From Flammeovirga agarivorans (GTDB taxonomy: Bacteria > Bacteroidota > Bacteroidia > Cytophagales > Flammeovirgaceae), in NCBI RefSeq assembly GCF_012641475.1, contig NZ_JABAIL010000003.1, positions 186,001 through 250,000 on the forward strand: DNA of 64,000 bases, given 5' to 3'. This document shows positions 7,881-16,196 of the stretch, in pieces (the first letter of the stretch is position 1; the number at the start of each line of letters is the position of its first letter). The translations under genes were made by a program, and so were the position numbers. Below the pieces are notes generated by a model. The model saw nothing but the letters and a program-made list of their open reading frames with translations. It was not told the DNA's origin and ran no database searches.

Positions 7881-8854
7881 CTTATTATTCTTTTTCGGTA
7901 TTCGTTTGGTGTTTCTTTAAAACACTTTTTAAATGCAACAGAATAATGACTAGCACTTGAGAAGCCTAAATCCATAGCTATTTGTAAATTGGTCTTATGA
8001 TTTTGCTTTAATAATTCTTTGGATTTTTCTAGTCTTAATTTCTGATGATAGTTACTGACAGAAGCTCCAAAAGCTTGCTTAAAAAGATACCTCAACCGAC
8101 TTTCACTTAAACCTACCTCTCTTGTGATCTCCTCAATAGGGATTACCCGATCTAAGGTCTTTTTAAGAATTTCATAGGTTTCGAGTACGGGTCTAGATAA
8201 TTTATTTAGTTCATCTTTCGTATTTGGTAATTCTCTAGAAGCAATACTCATGAAGAACCTATTAATAAGACCTGAACTAATAGCTTGTAAGCGTTCTTTG
8301 TGAAATAACTCCGTTTCATCACACCTAAATATTTCATCAACATACCAAGTCATTAATAAATTTAGATCCTCAAAAACGAAAAACGATTTACTGAGATCTA
8401 ACAATGCTCTGGTTGTTTCGTATTGCTGACTAAATTCTAAAAACCTCGTTTTCTTGATGCGAATGATGATAATCTTATTATCAACTCCTTTATTGTATGA
8501 CCACTCCATCTGACCAGAGAAGTTCGTACATATAACCCCAAAAGAGCCATTGCTAATGTCCGAGTATTCATCATTCTGAAGGTAAGTACTAACCATTTTG
8601 GTAACTCCCGGATAGGTGAATTTTATCCCAACATATTGATTTTCAAAATCGATTTCTCGATAAAAACTTAGATCTTCTTTTAGATTAAAATCAAAGATTA
8701 GGATTTCATAGCCCTCTTTTTCAAAGACAAATTTTTTAATACTACCTTTTCCCTTTGCATTATCAAAGACAAGGCAATTATCCTTCACCTTACCTTGAAA
8801 TCCTTCATTCCATAATTCTAATACATTTTTATGATGGTTACTTGTATAGCTCAT
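7877..8854 (-). CDS. AraC-family transcriptional regulator (first of tandem pair)
   Basis: 325 residues. The C-terminal AraC double helix-turn-helix is clear: IEEITREVGLSESRLRYLFKQ, IAMDLGFSSASHYSVAFKKCF and ETPNEYRKR. The N-terminal domain (about 1-210) matches the downstream paralogue in order and length, including DNAKGKGSIKKFVFE near residue 31, so the pair arose by gene duplication. The recognition helices of the two are nearly identical (GLSESRLRYLFKQ), suggesting overlapping DNA targets and possibly heterodimers. It is followed with a four-base ATGA overlap by the second copy. Confidence 0.9.
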   Translation of the reverse strand: MSYTSNHHKNVLELWNEGFQGKVKDNCLVFDNAKGKGSIKKFVFEKEGYEILIFDFNLKEDLSFYREIDFENQYVGIKFTYPGVTKMVSTYLQNDEYSDISNGSFGVICTNFSGQMEWSYNKGVDNKIIIIRIKKTRFLEFSQQYETTRALLDLSKSFFVFEDLNLLMTWYVDEIFRCDETELFHKERLQAISSGLINRFFMSIASRELPNTKDELNKLSRPVLETYEILKKTLDRVIPIEEITREVGLSESRLRYLFKQAFGASVSNYHQKLRLEKSKELLKQNHKTNLQIAMDLGFSSASHYSVAFKKCFKETPNEYRKRIIR

Positions 8855-8966
8855 AGGTTATAAAATTCACTATAAATAATTTACAAAATTCTATTCTAGT
8901 CACCTTCATATCATTTCGAGAAACACTTAATAATCATATTTCCTCCAAAATATTTGCAGTCGGATT

Positions 8967-9107
8967 ATGAAATTGAAAAGTAACATTATGCAAGGATTCG
9001 TCATTAGGGTACCGTTAAACAGATATATCAAAGAAGAAAAACAGGTGGTTATCTCAATGATAGTCAATTCAATATATTATAATTTAACTCCATCCAATTT
9101 CATTTAA
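8967..9107 (+). CDS. Possible small protein, 46 residues
   Basis: An ATG-TAA frame of 46 codons (starting MKLKSNIMQGFVIRV, ending LTPSNFI) lies alone on the plus strand and is followed ten bases later by a good rho-independent terminator placed before wecB. That terminator has no other plus-strand gene to serve, which favours a real transcript. There is no signal peptide or clear domain; the peptide is mildly basic with a hydrophobic patch. It could equally be a small RNA that happens to contain an open frame. Confidence 0.35.
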   Translation: MKLKSNIMQGFVIRVPLNRYIKEEKQVVISMIVNSIYYNLTPSNFI

Positions 9108-9118
9108 CTTCAAAAACA

Positions 9119-9155
9119 TAAAAGCCAACCTATTTCATGCGTTGGCTTTTTATTT
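9119..9155 (+). terminator. Rho-independent terminator upstream of wecB
   Basis: Stem AAAGCCAAC / GTTGGCTTT with an 11-base loop, then TTATTTT. It ends about 34 bases before the wecB start and on the same strand, so it closes a transcript that precedes wecB, most simply the 46-codon ORF. Confidence 0.7.
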
Positions 9156-9188
9156 TCTGAAAAATGGAATTCGAAATGCTTTTTATCT

Positions 9189-10271
9189 ATGAAAAAGATT
9201 TTTTTATTGATTGGTACTCGACCGAATTTTATTAAAGTCACTCGCTTTAAAACACTAGCAAAAACCTATAATATGGATGTCAAAATAATCCATACAGGAC
9301 AACATTATGATGTCAATATGTCCAAAGTATTTTTCGATCAATTTAACTTAGAGATCGATTATTACCTTGGGATAGGTCAACTCACTCCTGCCGCACAAGT
9401 CGCACAAATTATATTAAAATTAGAGGAGCTTTTTGAAAGGAAAGGTCAGCCAGATATTCTTATTGTACCTGGTGATGTTAACTCAACAATGGCTGGAGCA
9501 ATTGCAGCGAAGAAATTAGGTATCAAGTTAGGTCACTTGGAGAGTGGTTTAAGATCAGACGATCATAATATGCCCGAGGAACACAATAGAATTATCACAG
9601 ATAATATTTCTGATATCTGCTTTGTCACAGAAGATTCCGGTATCAGAAACCTTAAAAAAGATGGAGTAGATGCGGCATTACACTATGTTGGTAATACGAT
9701 GATCGATACCCTTGTTCATTATGAAAAAGACATCGATGCTTCTACTATTCTAAGTGAGCTTGGAGTAAAGAAAGATGAGTTTTACTTGTGTACTTTCCAC
9801 AGACCGTCTAACGTAGATTTTGGCAGAAATATCAATAAGCTCTACCAGCTTCTAAATATGCTCACTGAAAAACGAAAAGTTGTTCTTCCTTTACACCCAC
9901 GTACTATGAACAACCTTAAAAAATCTGGATTATTGGATAAGTTTAAAGCTATTCCTCACCTGATTATCACTCATCCTCTAGGTTACTTCGAGTTCCAATC
10001 GCTAATAAAAAATGCAAAAGCAGTATTAACTGACAGTGGTGGAGTACAAGAAGAAACAACCTTTAGAAAGGTTCCATGTTTAACGGTAAGAGAAAATACA
10101 GAAAGACCTGTAACGATTACAGAAGGGACAAATACATTAGTCAATTTCGATATGGAAGAGATTTCAGGTTACCTGAAACAGATCGAGGAAGGTACTTATA
10201 AAAGTGGTCAGATTCCAAAGTTATGGGATGGCAAAGCCACCGAAAGAATTCTAGAAATATTAGCACAATAA
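9189..10271 (+). CDS. wecB: UDP-N-acetylglucosamine 2-epimerase (non-hydrolysing)
   Basis: 360 residues, normal length for the family. It interconverts UDP-GlcNAc and UDP-ManNAc in the cytoplasm, supplying ManNAc or ManNAcA units to surface polysaccharides. Visible family motifs are GTRPNFIK at the start, TGQHYD, PGDVNSTMA, HLESGLRS, PEEHNRI, the TFHRPSNVD region, LHPRT and LTDSGGVQEE near the C-terminus (UDP-binding). No other polysaccharide synthesis genes are next to it, so it is a stand-alone copy. It has its own terminator directly downstream; the promoter must lie in the short gap after the preceding terminator. Confidence 0.93.
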   Translation: MKKIFLLIGTRPNFIKVTRFKTLAKTYNMDVKIIHTGQHYDVNMSKVFFDQFNLEIDYYLGIGQLTPAAQVAQIILKLEELFERKGQPDILIVPGDVNSTMAGAIAAKKLGIKLGHLESGLRSDDHNMPEEHNRIITDNISDICFVTEDSGIRNLKKDGVDAALHYVGNTMIDTLVHYEKDIDASTILSELGVKKDEFYLCTFHRPSNVDFGRNINKLYQLLNMLTEKRKVVLPLHPRTMNNLKKSGLLDKFKAIPHLIITHPLGYFEFQSLIKNAKAVLTDSGGVQEETTFRKVPCLTVRENTERPVTITEGTNTLVNFDMEEISGYLKQIEEGTYKSGQIPKLWDGKATERILEILAQ

Positions 10272-10282
10272 TAAATCATATC

Positions 10283-10317
10283 AAAGCCCTTAGGAATTAG
10301 TTCTAAGGGCTTTTTTA
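10283..10317 (+). terminator. Terminator of wecB
   Basis: Stem AAAGCCCTTAG / CTAAGGGCTTT with a nine-base loop and a T tract, 11 bases after the stop codon. Confidence 0.85.
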
Positions 10318-10431
10318 TTGATAATGGGAAATAATGTTTTTTGAAGTACTCTTATTATTCTGTAAATTAACTACATGATAGATTGACATTTATCTAAAAA
10401 ATAACCCAGAATTTAGCTAAGAAAAATTATA

Positions 10432-11310
10432 ATGAGACTTAAAGATTCAATCAATATATTTCTTATTCTTTTCCTGATTTCTTGTTCTTCTGATTCTCCT
10501 ATCCATAACCATATGGCCGCTCAGGTTCAGGATAAATTAGACCAGCACCTTAAAGTTTTAAATACACTGATACCGGATAAAAATAAACTTATCGAACTGG
10601 ATCATTCTCGTATGGCTATCGATGAAAATGTATATACGCCACCATCTATCGTAACCATTTTTTCCCGACCAAAAGTCAATGCGAGAATCTTACAAAAAAG
10701 CCAAGTTGCAGGAATAGATTTACCCTTTAAAATTCTATTGTATTCAGAACCTGATACCCAAAAAGTAAGTTTAGCTTATACGTCTGCAGAGTTTATTCAG
10801 CAACGACATCAACTAACTAGTGAAGATGTAAAAGGGTATAAATTAGTGATGGATAAAATCGTGAGTAAATTTCCTCCTAACATGGTGAAAACAGTAGACC
10901 TGTCTAAAGTTGACAAAGGGTTTGGGTTAAGAATCATAAAATCTGAGAAAGATTTCCTTACTTCAATTAAAGACCTTAAAGCAGCTATTGGAAAAGAAGG
11001 TGACACTCGTTTTTTTGCTGATATTAATTATCAAGCCGAATCAAAGAAAGTAGGAATAGAAATTCCTCCGACTTATCTGATTCTTTTTGGAGGTCCCGCA
11101 CCTGGAGGAAAGGCAATGCATACAACTCCTCGTCTTGGTCTCGATGCTTTTTGCCAGAAATTATTGGTTTATGAAACCAAAGAAGGAGAGGTATTTATAG
11201 CTTTTAATGACATCGTAGACTTCTCAGAATTGTATTATGATACATGGACCATTCCTCAAAGGTTCATTAATTTTCGACTTGGTAAAACACTTGGAGGGGC
11301 TGTGGAATAA
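10432..11310 (+). CDS. Lipoprotein with two DUF302 domains
   Basis: 292 residues. A lipoprotein signal peptide ends in LFLISCSS (lipid-bearing Cys18). Two copies of the DUF302 fold can be read. The first, about residues 60-130, has AGIDLPFKILLYSE and VSLAYTSAEFIQQRH. The second, about 165-285, has the fuller pattern F.DI.Y.AE.KKVGIEIPPTYLILFG, then LGLDAFCQKLLVYE and FIAFND. DUF302 proteins are small alpha/beta domains of unknown function, often single and in the periplasm or cytoplasm. A lipid-anchored tandem form is less usual. Nothing in the neighbourhood reveals its role. Confidence 0.8.
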   Translation: MRLKDSINIFLILFLISCSSDSPIHNHMAAQVQDKLDQHLKVLNTLIPDKNKLIELDHSRMAIDENVYTPPSIVTIFSRPKVNARILQKSQVAGIDLPFKILLYSEPDTQKVSLAYTSAEFIQQRHQLTSEDVKGYKLVMDKIVSKFPPNMVKTVDLSKVDKGFGLRIIKSEKDFLTSIKDLKAAIGKEGDTRFFADINYQAESKKVGIEIPPTYLILFGGPAPGGKAMHTTPRLGLDAFCQKLLVYETKEGEVFIAFNDIVDFSELYYDTWTIPQRFINFRLGKTLGGAVE

Positions 11311-11445
11311 GTTGTTATTCCCATCACAAGGAAAATTTGCAGCAGAAAGGAAAGTCACTTAGTTTATTTTTTTTAAATTAGTTGATGAATTTTTTAAACA
11401 TCCATACATGTTTATACTACTTTTTAAAGCAACTATTTAAGAACA

Positions 11446-13488
11446 ATGACTAAAGATCAAATTGAACTCTCGCCTTCTTTTAAAAACAAAACAAGAAAGG
11501 CCATCTTCTCTATTATCATTTTTGTATTGATTTATGGAGTCCTTCTTTCATTGGCTACCCTACTCACAGCGTTTTGTATTTACATTGGTGGCATGATCAT
11601 CATCAATGCTCCAAGATTAATCACTATTGGACTTGGTATTGGACTAATAAGTATGGGGATTCTAATCATGATTTTCCTGCTGAAATTTATCTTCCAATCC
11701 ACTAAAGAAGATAAATCCAATTTTATTGAGGTCTATCAAAAAGATGAACCTGAACTATTTTCAATGCTACAAGAAATTGTAGAGGAAGTAGATACTCATT
11801 TCCCAAAACATGTCTACCTCACCGATGAGGTGAATGCTTTCGTTTTTTATAACTCAAGTTTCTGGAGTATGTTTTTACCTATTCGTAAAAACTTAGTTAT
11901 CGGTTTGGGTCTAATTAATAGTGTGAGTAAGTCTGAATTGAAAGCAATTCTGGCTCATGAGTTTGGTCATTTCTCGCAGAGAACCATGAAAGTGGGGAGC
12001 TATGTTTATAATGTAAATCAAGTAATATATAATATCCTTTACAATAATGAAGGGTATACCAATATGGCCAGTAATTGGGCAAGTATCTCTGGTTATTTCT
12101 CTGTTTTTGTGGTTATAGCCTTTAAAATCAATATGGGTGTTCAGTGGATTCTCCAACAATGTTTCGAATGGGTAAATAAGAGCTATATGGGACTTTCGAG
12201 AGAAATGGAATTTCATGCCGATGAAATCAGTGCTCATGTAGCAGGAAGTACACCTTTAAAAACTTCGCTTCTGCGTATCGAATTTGCCAGTAAATCACTT
12301 AATAATGTGATTCGATTCTATCAGGAAAAATCACAAGAGAAGATCTATGGTCAGAACCTTTACAATGAGCATCGTTTTGTGATGAATTTCACTGCACAAG
12401 AGACGGAAATCTCATCACAACATGGATTACCTCAATTATCACTTCAAGAAGAAGAGAATAATATTTCTACAAAACTAAATATTAATGAACAATGGTCTTC
12501 TCATCCGAGTACTAAAGATCGTATTGACCGTTTAGATGAATTAGGTATTCACCTAGAGAATATTGATCATTCACCAGCGAATTCCATTCTTTCAAAATTG
12601 GAGGAATATCAGAAGAAAATGACGTTAACTATATATGAAGGTAATATAGAAGTTGAAGGATGTCAGCCCATTTCAATGGCTGAATTTGAGATTTCTTATA
12701 AGGAAGATTATCAAAGAAATAATTTTTCTAAGTTATACAACGGCTATTATAATCTACACAACCCTGTTGAAATCGACCTTGAGAATAAATCATCCGTTCC
12801 CACTTTATTTGGTGACCTTTTTAATGATGAAGTGGTTACCCTCACAAAAGAACAAACCGTATTAGAGTCTGATATTCATGTATTAACAGAAATAGCCTAT
12901 AACAATACTGGCATAAAAAAGTTTGAGTATGATGGGGAGCAATTCACCAAAAAGAAAGCGGGGAGTTTAATTCATTCTTTAAAAGAAAAGCTAGAGAAAT
13001 TAAATGAGAAGTTGAGTGCTCATGATCAAATCATCTATCAGTATTTTATTAATAAAACAGATGATGCACAACTTGAAAATCTATACGATGAACTAATTAA
13101 TTTTGACAACTTTACCAATGAGCAAAATAAACTCTGGAGTACTTTTAATAGCGAACTTGAGTTTATTCAGACCGTAAACACCATTGATGATGCAAAACTT
13201 GGTTTCTTAAATATCAAGTCAGAGAAGGCATTTAAAGAGTGTATTAAAGAACTTATTGATATTGAAGAATTGGTGGCTACAATACCTCTAGATATGAAAG
13301 AAAACTTTGAGATGTATGTGAAAGAAGACCTCGTTTATTTAGGGGTTGAAACCTACAATGAAAAGGATCTGAATATCTTACTGTATGCGGTAAACTCTTT
13401 CCAATACTTATTAAATAAGTTATATATGATTAAGAAGAAACAACTTCTTCAATATCAAATCGGTTTAGAAACTGGTGTAACTGTATAA
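11446..13488 (+). CDS. M48-family membrane metalloprotease
   Basis: 680 residues, longer than HtpX-type proteases. Two transmembrane helices lie near residues 17-47 and 52-80. The zinc motif HEFGH is at 171-175 (AILAHEFGHFSQRTM), and the third ligand is probably in SREMEFHADEISA about 75 residues later. A hydrophobic stretch near 215-240 sits between them, as in membrane-embedded M48 enzymes. The C-terminal half (about 350-680) is helical and charged, without a recognised domain. M48 members act in membrane protein quality control or peptide processing; the substrate here is unknown. It is monocistronic, closed by a bidirectional terminator. Confidence 0.9.
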   Translation: MTKDQIELSPSFKNKTRKAIFSIIIFVLIYGVLLSLATLLTAFCIYIGGMIIINAPRLITIGLGIGLISMGILIMIFLLKFIFQSTKEDKSNFIEVYQKDEPELFSMLQEIVEEVDTHFPKHVYLTDEVNAFVFYNSSFWSMFLPIRKNLVIGLGLINSVSKSELKAILAHEFGHFSQRTMKVGSYVYNVNQVIYNILYNNEGYTNMASNWASISGYFSVFVVIAFKINMGVQWILQQCFEWVNKSYMGLSREMEFHADEISAHVAGSTPLKTSLLRIEFASKSLNNVIRFYQEKSQEKIYGQNLYNEHRFVMNFTAQETEISSQHGLPQLSLQEEENNISTKLNINEQWSSHPSTKDRIDRLDELGIHLENIDHSPANSILSKLEEYQKKMTLTIYEGNIEVEGCQPISMAEFEISYKEDYQRNNFSKLYNGYYNLHNPVEIDLENKSSVPTLFGDLFNDEVVTLTKEQTVLESDIHVLTEIAYNNTGIKKFEYDGEQFTKKKAGSLIHSLKEKLEKLNEKLSAHDQIIYQYFINKTDDAQLENLYDELINFDNFTNEQNKLWSTFNSELEFIQTVNTIDDAKLGFLNIKSEKAFKECIKELIDIEELVATIPLDMKENFEMYVKEDLVYLGVETYNEKDLNILLYAVNSFQYLLNKLYMIKKKQLLQYQIGLETGVTV

Positions 13489-13497
13489 CTGTTGGGC

Positions 13498-13534
13498 ATA
13501 AAAAAAGAAGGCTTCATTACCTTCTTTTTTTATG
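13498..13534. terminator. Bidirectional terminator between convergent genes
   Basis: AAAAAAGAAGG / CCTTCTTTTTT stem with an eight-base loop. A/T tracts on both sides serve the M48 gene on the plus strand and the small membrane protein gene on the minus strand. Confidence 0.8.
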
Positions 13535-13552
13535 TCTATACTAAATTATAGA

Positions 13553-14032
13553 CTATGATTTTTTTTCACCAAAATTCCACTTTGCTGTGTCTCTTTCTAA
13601 TAAAGAGAAAAATAATAACATCAATAGCAAAGGTAATTGGATAAATATACCCAATTGTGCTCCACTGATAATGGGTGCCGGATTTAGCATTAAGATAAGA
13701 ATGGCCATCAGCACATAACATAGCATTACTAAATATATGGCAGGAATCCACTCTCTGTACCTAAATACTGCAACAATTTTTACCACTGTAAAAATCACAA
13801 AGTGAGAACTAAACAGACCATACATATTTGTAAAGGATAAACTCGCATCTAGAGAATATTCATCCATAGGTAAACCCGTTATACTCTCCATTCCTCCGTC
13901 AAACTTAAAAACCATAATAATGGTTCTTGCTAAATCTCTGAGAAGAAATAAGAAGAAGAAGTATAATGCTATTTTATTCCCTTTATAATTATTTTGTTTT
14001 GGCGGTATTAAAGATTCAATGTTTAACTTCAT
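13553..14032 (-). CDS. Small multi-pass membrane protein, unrecognised
   Basis: 159 residues with about four hydrophobic helices (roughly 22-42, 70-92, 96-120, 123-144). The cytoplasmic tail is short and charged (ERDTAKWNFGEKKS). I recognise no family. It follows the DUF2147 gene on the same strand by 19 bases, so the two are probably co-transcribed, and it ends at the bidirectional terminator shared with the M48 protease. The frame is open throughout and the start ATG is the first in frame. Confidence 0.7.
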   Translation of the reverse strand: MKLNIESLIPPKQNNYKGNKIALYFFFLFLLRDLARTIIMVFKFDGGMESITGLPMDEYSLDASLSFTNMYGLFSSHFVIFTVVKIVAVFRYREWIPAIYLVMLCYVLMAILILMLNPAPIISGAQLGIFIQLPLLLMLLFFSLLERDTAKWNFGEKKS

Positions 14033-14051
14033 AAATGATCAGATTCGGAAG

Positions 14052-14396
14052 TTACTTTTTCTTCCATTCGACTGTTTTTGATAAGAAACCTACAGAGACC
14101 TTAACTTCTAAATGGTCGTCCACTACTTTTACATCAGCATTGTACCATTCGTCTTTCTTGATAGAATAGATTTCTCCTTCATAATGGTCACCTTTCTTTT
14201 TCAGATCCCTTAAGATGACAGTTCCTACCTTCCCTTTTGGATTATGCGTTGAAGAAATTTTACCCTCTAAAACGTCATCTCCTTTAATTTCTACAATAGT
14301 GTCTTCTTTTCCAGTATTCCACTTTCCTTTAATATCTTGTCCAAAAGATATAAAGCTAATCATTGAGAAAATTAAGAGTGCGATAAATTTTTTCAT
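14052..14396 (-). CDS. Secreted DUF2147 protein
   Basis: 114 residues. The signal peptide (MKKFIALLIFSMISFISFGQ) precedes a single DUF2147 domain: GKWNTGKEDTIVEIKGDDVLEGKI, the PKGKVGTVILRDLKKKGDHYEGE core, and a final VGFLSKTVEWKK strand. DUF2147 proteins are small beta-barrel, lipocalin-like periplasmic proteins of unknown function. It is the first gene of a probable two-gene unit with the small membrane protein. It has no visible link to the adjacent carrageenan locus, which ends at a terminator upstream. Confidence 0.85.
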   Translation of the reverse strand: MKKFIALLIFSMISFISFGQDIKGKWNTGKEDTIVEIKGDDVLEGKISSTHNPKGKVGTVILRDLKKKGDHYEGEIYSIKKDEWYNADVKVVDDHLEVKVSVGFLSKTVEWKKK

Positions 14397-14562
14397 TTTG
14401 TCTTTATTTTAAGGTTGTCAGTGACTTGAATAGATTTCAAATATAACTACATTAACGAAACATTGTTACATATTTTATAATACGTTAAGAAAATTAAAAC
14501 ATTTCATTGAATTAAATAACATTTTATACTACGAATTATTCTCAGAAGATTGAAATCAGACA

Positions 14563-14592
14563 TAAAAAAAGCCTGATTATAAAATCAGGCCG
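14563..14592 (-). terminator. Terminator of anhydrogalactose catabolic operon
   Basis: Stem GCCTGATT / AATCAGGC with a four-base loop. On the minus strand it is followed by seven T. It lies seven bases after the aldolase stop. Confidence 0.85.
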
Positions 14593-14598
14593 TTTTCT

Positions 14599-15249
14599 TT
14601 AAACTTTTATCGTATGATATATTTGGTTTTTTATAAGAGATAAATGATTTCTTAATGCTTTTTCGTCTTTTTCTTTAATCATCTCTTTAGGGAAAAGGGA
14701 GCTACCCATCCCTACTCCTGTAGCACCAGCTGCAAAGAAGTCAGAGATATTTTCCTTTGTTACACCACCCGTAGGTAATACTTTTATTGTATTTAATGGT
14801 GCCAATACGTCTTTAATGTACTGAAAACCAAACTGTGAACAAGGAAATATTTTTACAGCAGAAGCACCTGCTTCCCAAGCTGTATATATTTCTGTAGGTG
14901 TCAATGCTCCAGAAAAGACAGGGACTTCTAATGATTTACATTTTGCAATCACCTCTACATTAACGATAGGAGTAACTATAAACTGTACTCCTGCCATCAA
15001 TGCCTTCTCTAGATCATCCATTGAACAAACAGTTCCGGCACCAACATTTAATGAAGGATAATCATCTCTTAATTGAGCGATCAATTGTGTTGCACCTTCA
15101 GTATTCATCGTTATTTCCAAAGAAGAATATCCTGAAGAAATATAAATAGGAACTATAAAATCTACTTCTTCTTGAGATACATTTCTTAAAATTCCTACCA
15201 CAGGAGTTTCCTCAAAAGCCTCCCATGAAAATGCTTTATTATTTTGCAT
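14599..15249 (-). CDS. dgoA: 2-dehydro-3-deoxy-6-phosphogalactonate (KDPGal/KDPG) aldolase
   Basis: 216 residues, the normal length of class I KDPG-type aldolases. It should split KDPGal (or KDPG) into pyruvate and glyceraldehyde-3-phosphate. Visible motifs are GILRN, catalytic Glu45 in SLEITMNT, GAGTV at 70-74, the Schiff-base Lys133 in ASAVKIFP, and PTGGV. Its start overlaps the end of the kinase gene by 11 bases, so the two are coupled. The 2-keto-3-deoxygalactonate kinase next door makes KDPGal the more likely substrate. It is the last gene of the five-gene catabolic unit. Confidence 0.92.
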   Translation of the reverse strand: MQNNKAFSWEAFEETPVVGILRNVSQEEVDFIVPIYISSGYSSLEITMNTEGATQLIAQLRDDYPSLNVGAGTVCSMDDLEKALMAGVQFIVTPIVNVEVIAKCKSLEVPVFSGALTPTEIYTAWEAGASAVKIFPCSQFGFQYIKDVLAPLNTIKVLPTGGVTKENISDFFAAGATGVGMGSSLFPKEMIKEKDEKALRNHLSLIKNQIYHTIKV

Positions 15250-16192
15250 ATCTTTCTAATATTCTTTTCTGACCGATCAGTAATGCCTTCTCTATTATTT
15301 CTTCGTCAAAGACTAAAAGTTCTTGTCTTTTTTGAGCCACTTCAGCTAAAGCCAATTGGTATAGATTATTGATCTTTCCTGAAGCAGCCATACAGATAAT
15401 TCCTGTATGATCTTTTAGGTAACCTAACTCATCTCCGATCAACAAACCACTCAAATAGTAATAAGACAACTTCTTATCTACTTTTGAGATCAAATCGTTT
15501 GCTCTAATCTTAAATAAGTATTTACTATAACCTTCAGTTGCTCCTAAACGAACGCCTTGAATAAAATGTGCTTTCGCTTCATCATTCATTTCGCCCGGTT
15601 CGACAGAACTACCAATGATACTTTCTTTGCAAAAAAGCTCGAACATTTCACCTGTCATAAAAGTATTCAGATCGGTATACTTTGAATCTTTAAATGAAAG
15701 GTGTTTGCTGTGCGTTCCCGGTAAAATGAGTACCCCTTCTTTTTGAATAGGAAGAAAAGAAGCCATACCAATAGCCTGTACTTCTTCTCCTCTCATCACA
15801 TCATCACCAGATTTTGCTCCGGAAACCATGAGTACCGAAAGTTTACTTGAAAGCGATAACTTCTTGCTGAAAAGGTTATCTCCTCCTTCATTAAAAGGCA
15901 TTTCAGAATATCCTAATTCCTGCATACCCATTGAAGACGTGATCATACCTGATGCTACAATAACGTTATCATCATCCAAGCTAGTTACCTGTGCCAGTTG
16001 CTCTATAAGATATCGAGAAAAGAAGTTTCCTCGATCAAACTTTCGCTGTGCACAATACTCATTGTACATTTTTTTGACGCCTTGATTGGTTTGTAACTCT
16101 TCTAAAACATCTAATGTTTCTGTATCAATTAGTCTCAAGCGAAAATTAGAAGTACCCCAATCACAACTGATAAATTTCTTTGGTATACTCAT
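15239..16192 (-). CDS. dgoK: 2-dehydro-3-deoxygalactonokinase
   Basis: 317 residues. It phosphorylates 2-keto-3-deoxygalactonate at C6 using ATP. The N-terminal phosphate loop CDWGTSNFRLRLID and the mid-protein LPGTHSKH segment match the DgoK family (sugar-kinase/actin fold). It overlaps the aldolase gene by 11 bases and lies four bases after the aldehyde dehydrogenase stop. In a carrageenan locus the substrate would come from 3,6-anhydro-D-galactonate opened by the enolase-superfamily enzyme encoded two genes upstream. Confidence 0.92.
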   Translation of the reverse strand: MSIPKKFISCDWGTSNFRLRLIDTETLDVLEELQTNQGVKKMYNEYCAQRKFDRGNFFSRYLIEQLAQVTSLDDDNVIVASGMITSSMGMQELGYSEMPFNEGGDNLFSKKLSLSSKLSVLMVSGAKSGDDVMRGEEVQAIGMASFLPIQKEGVLILPGTHSKHLSFKDSKYTDLNTFMTGEMFELFCKESIIGSSVEPGEMNDEAKAHFIQGVRLGATEGYSKYLFKIRANDLISKVDKKLSYYYLSGLLIGDELGYLKDHTGIICMAASGKINNLYQLALAEVAQKRQELLVFDEEIIEKALLIGQKRILERYAK

Positions 16193-16196
16193 CTTA

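Noticed and set aside
13566-13751. 61-codon frame overlapping the small membrane protein gene
   Set aside because: It lies in another frame of the same strand inside the 159-codon gene, which has the better start, membrane helices and full length.
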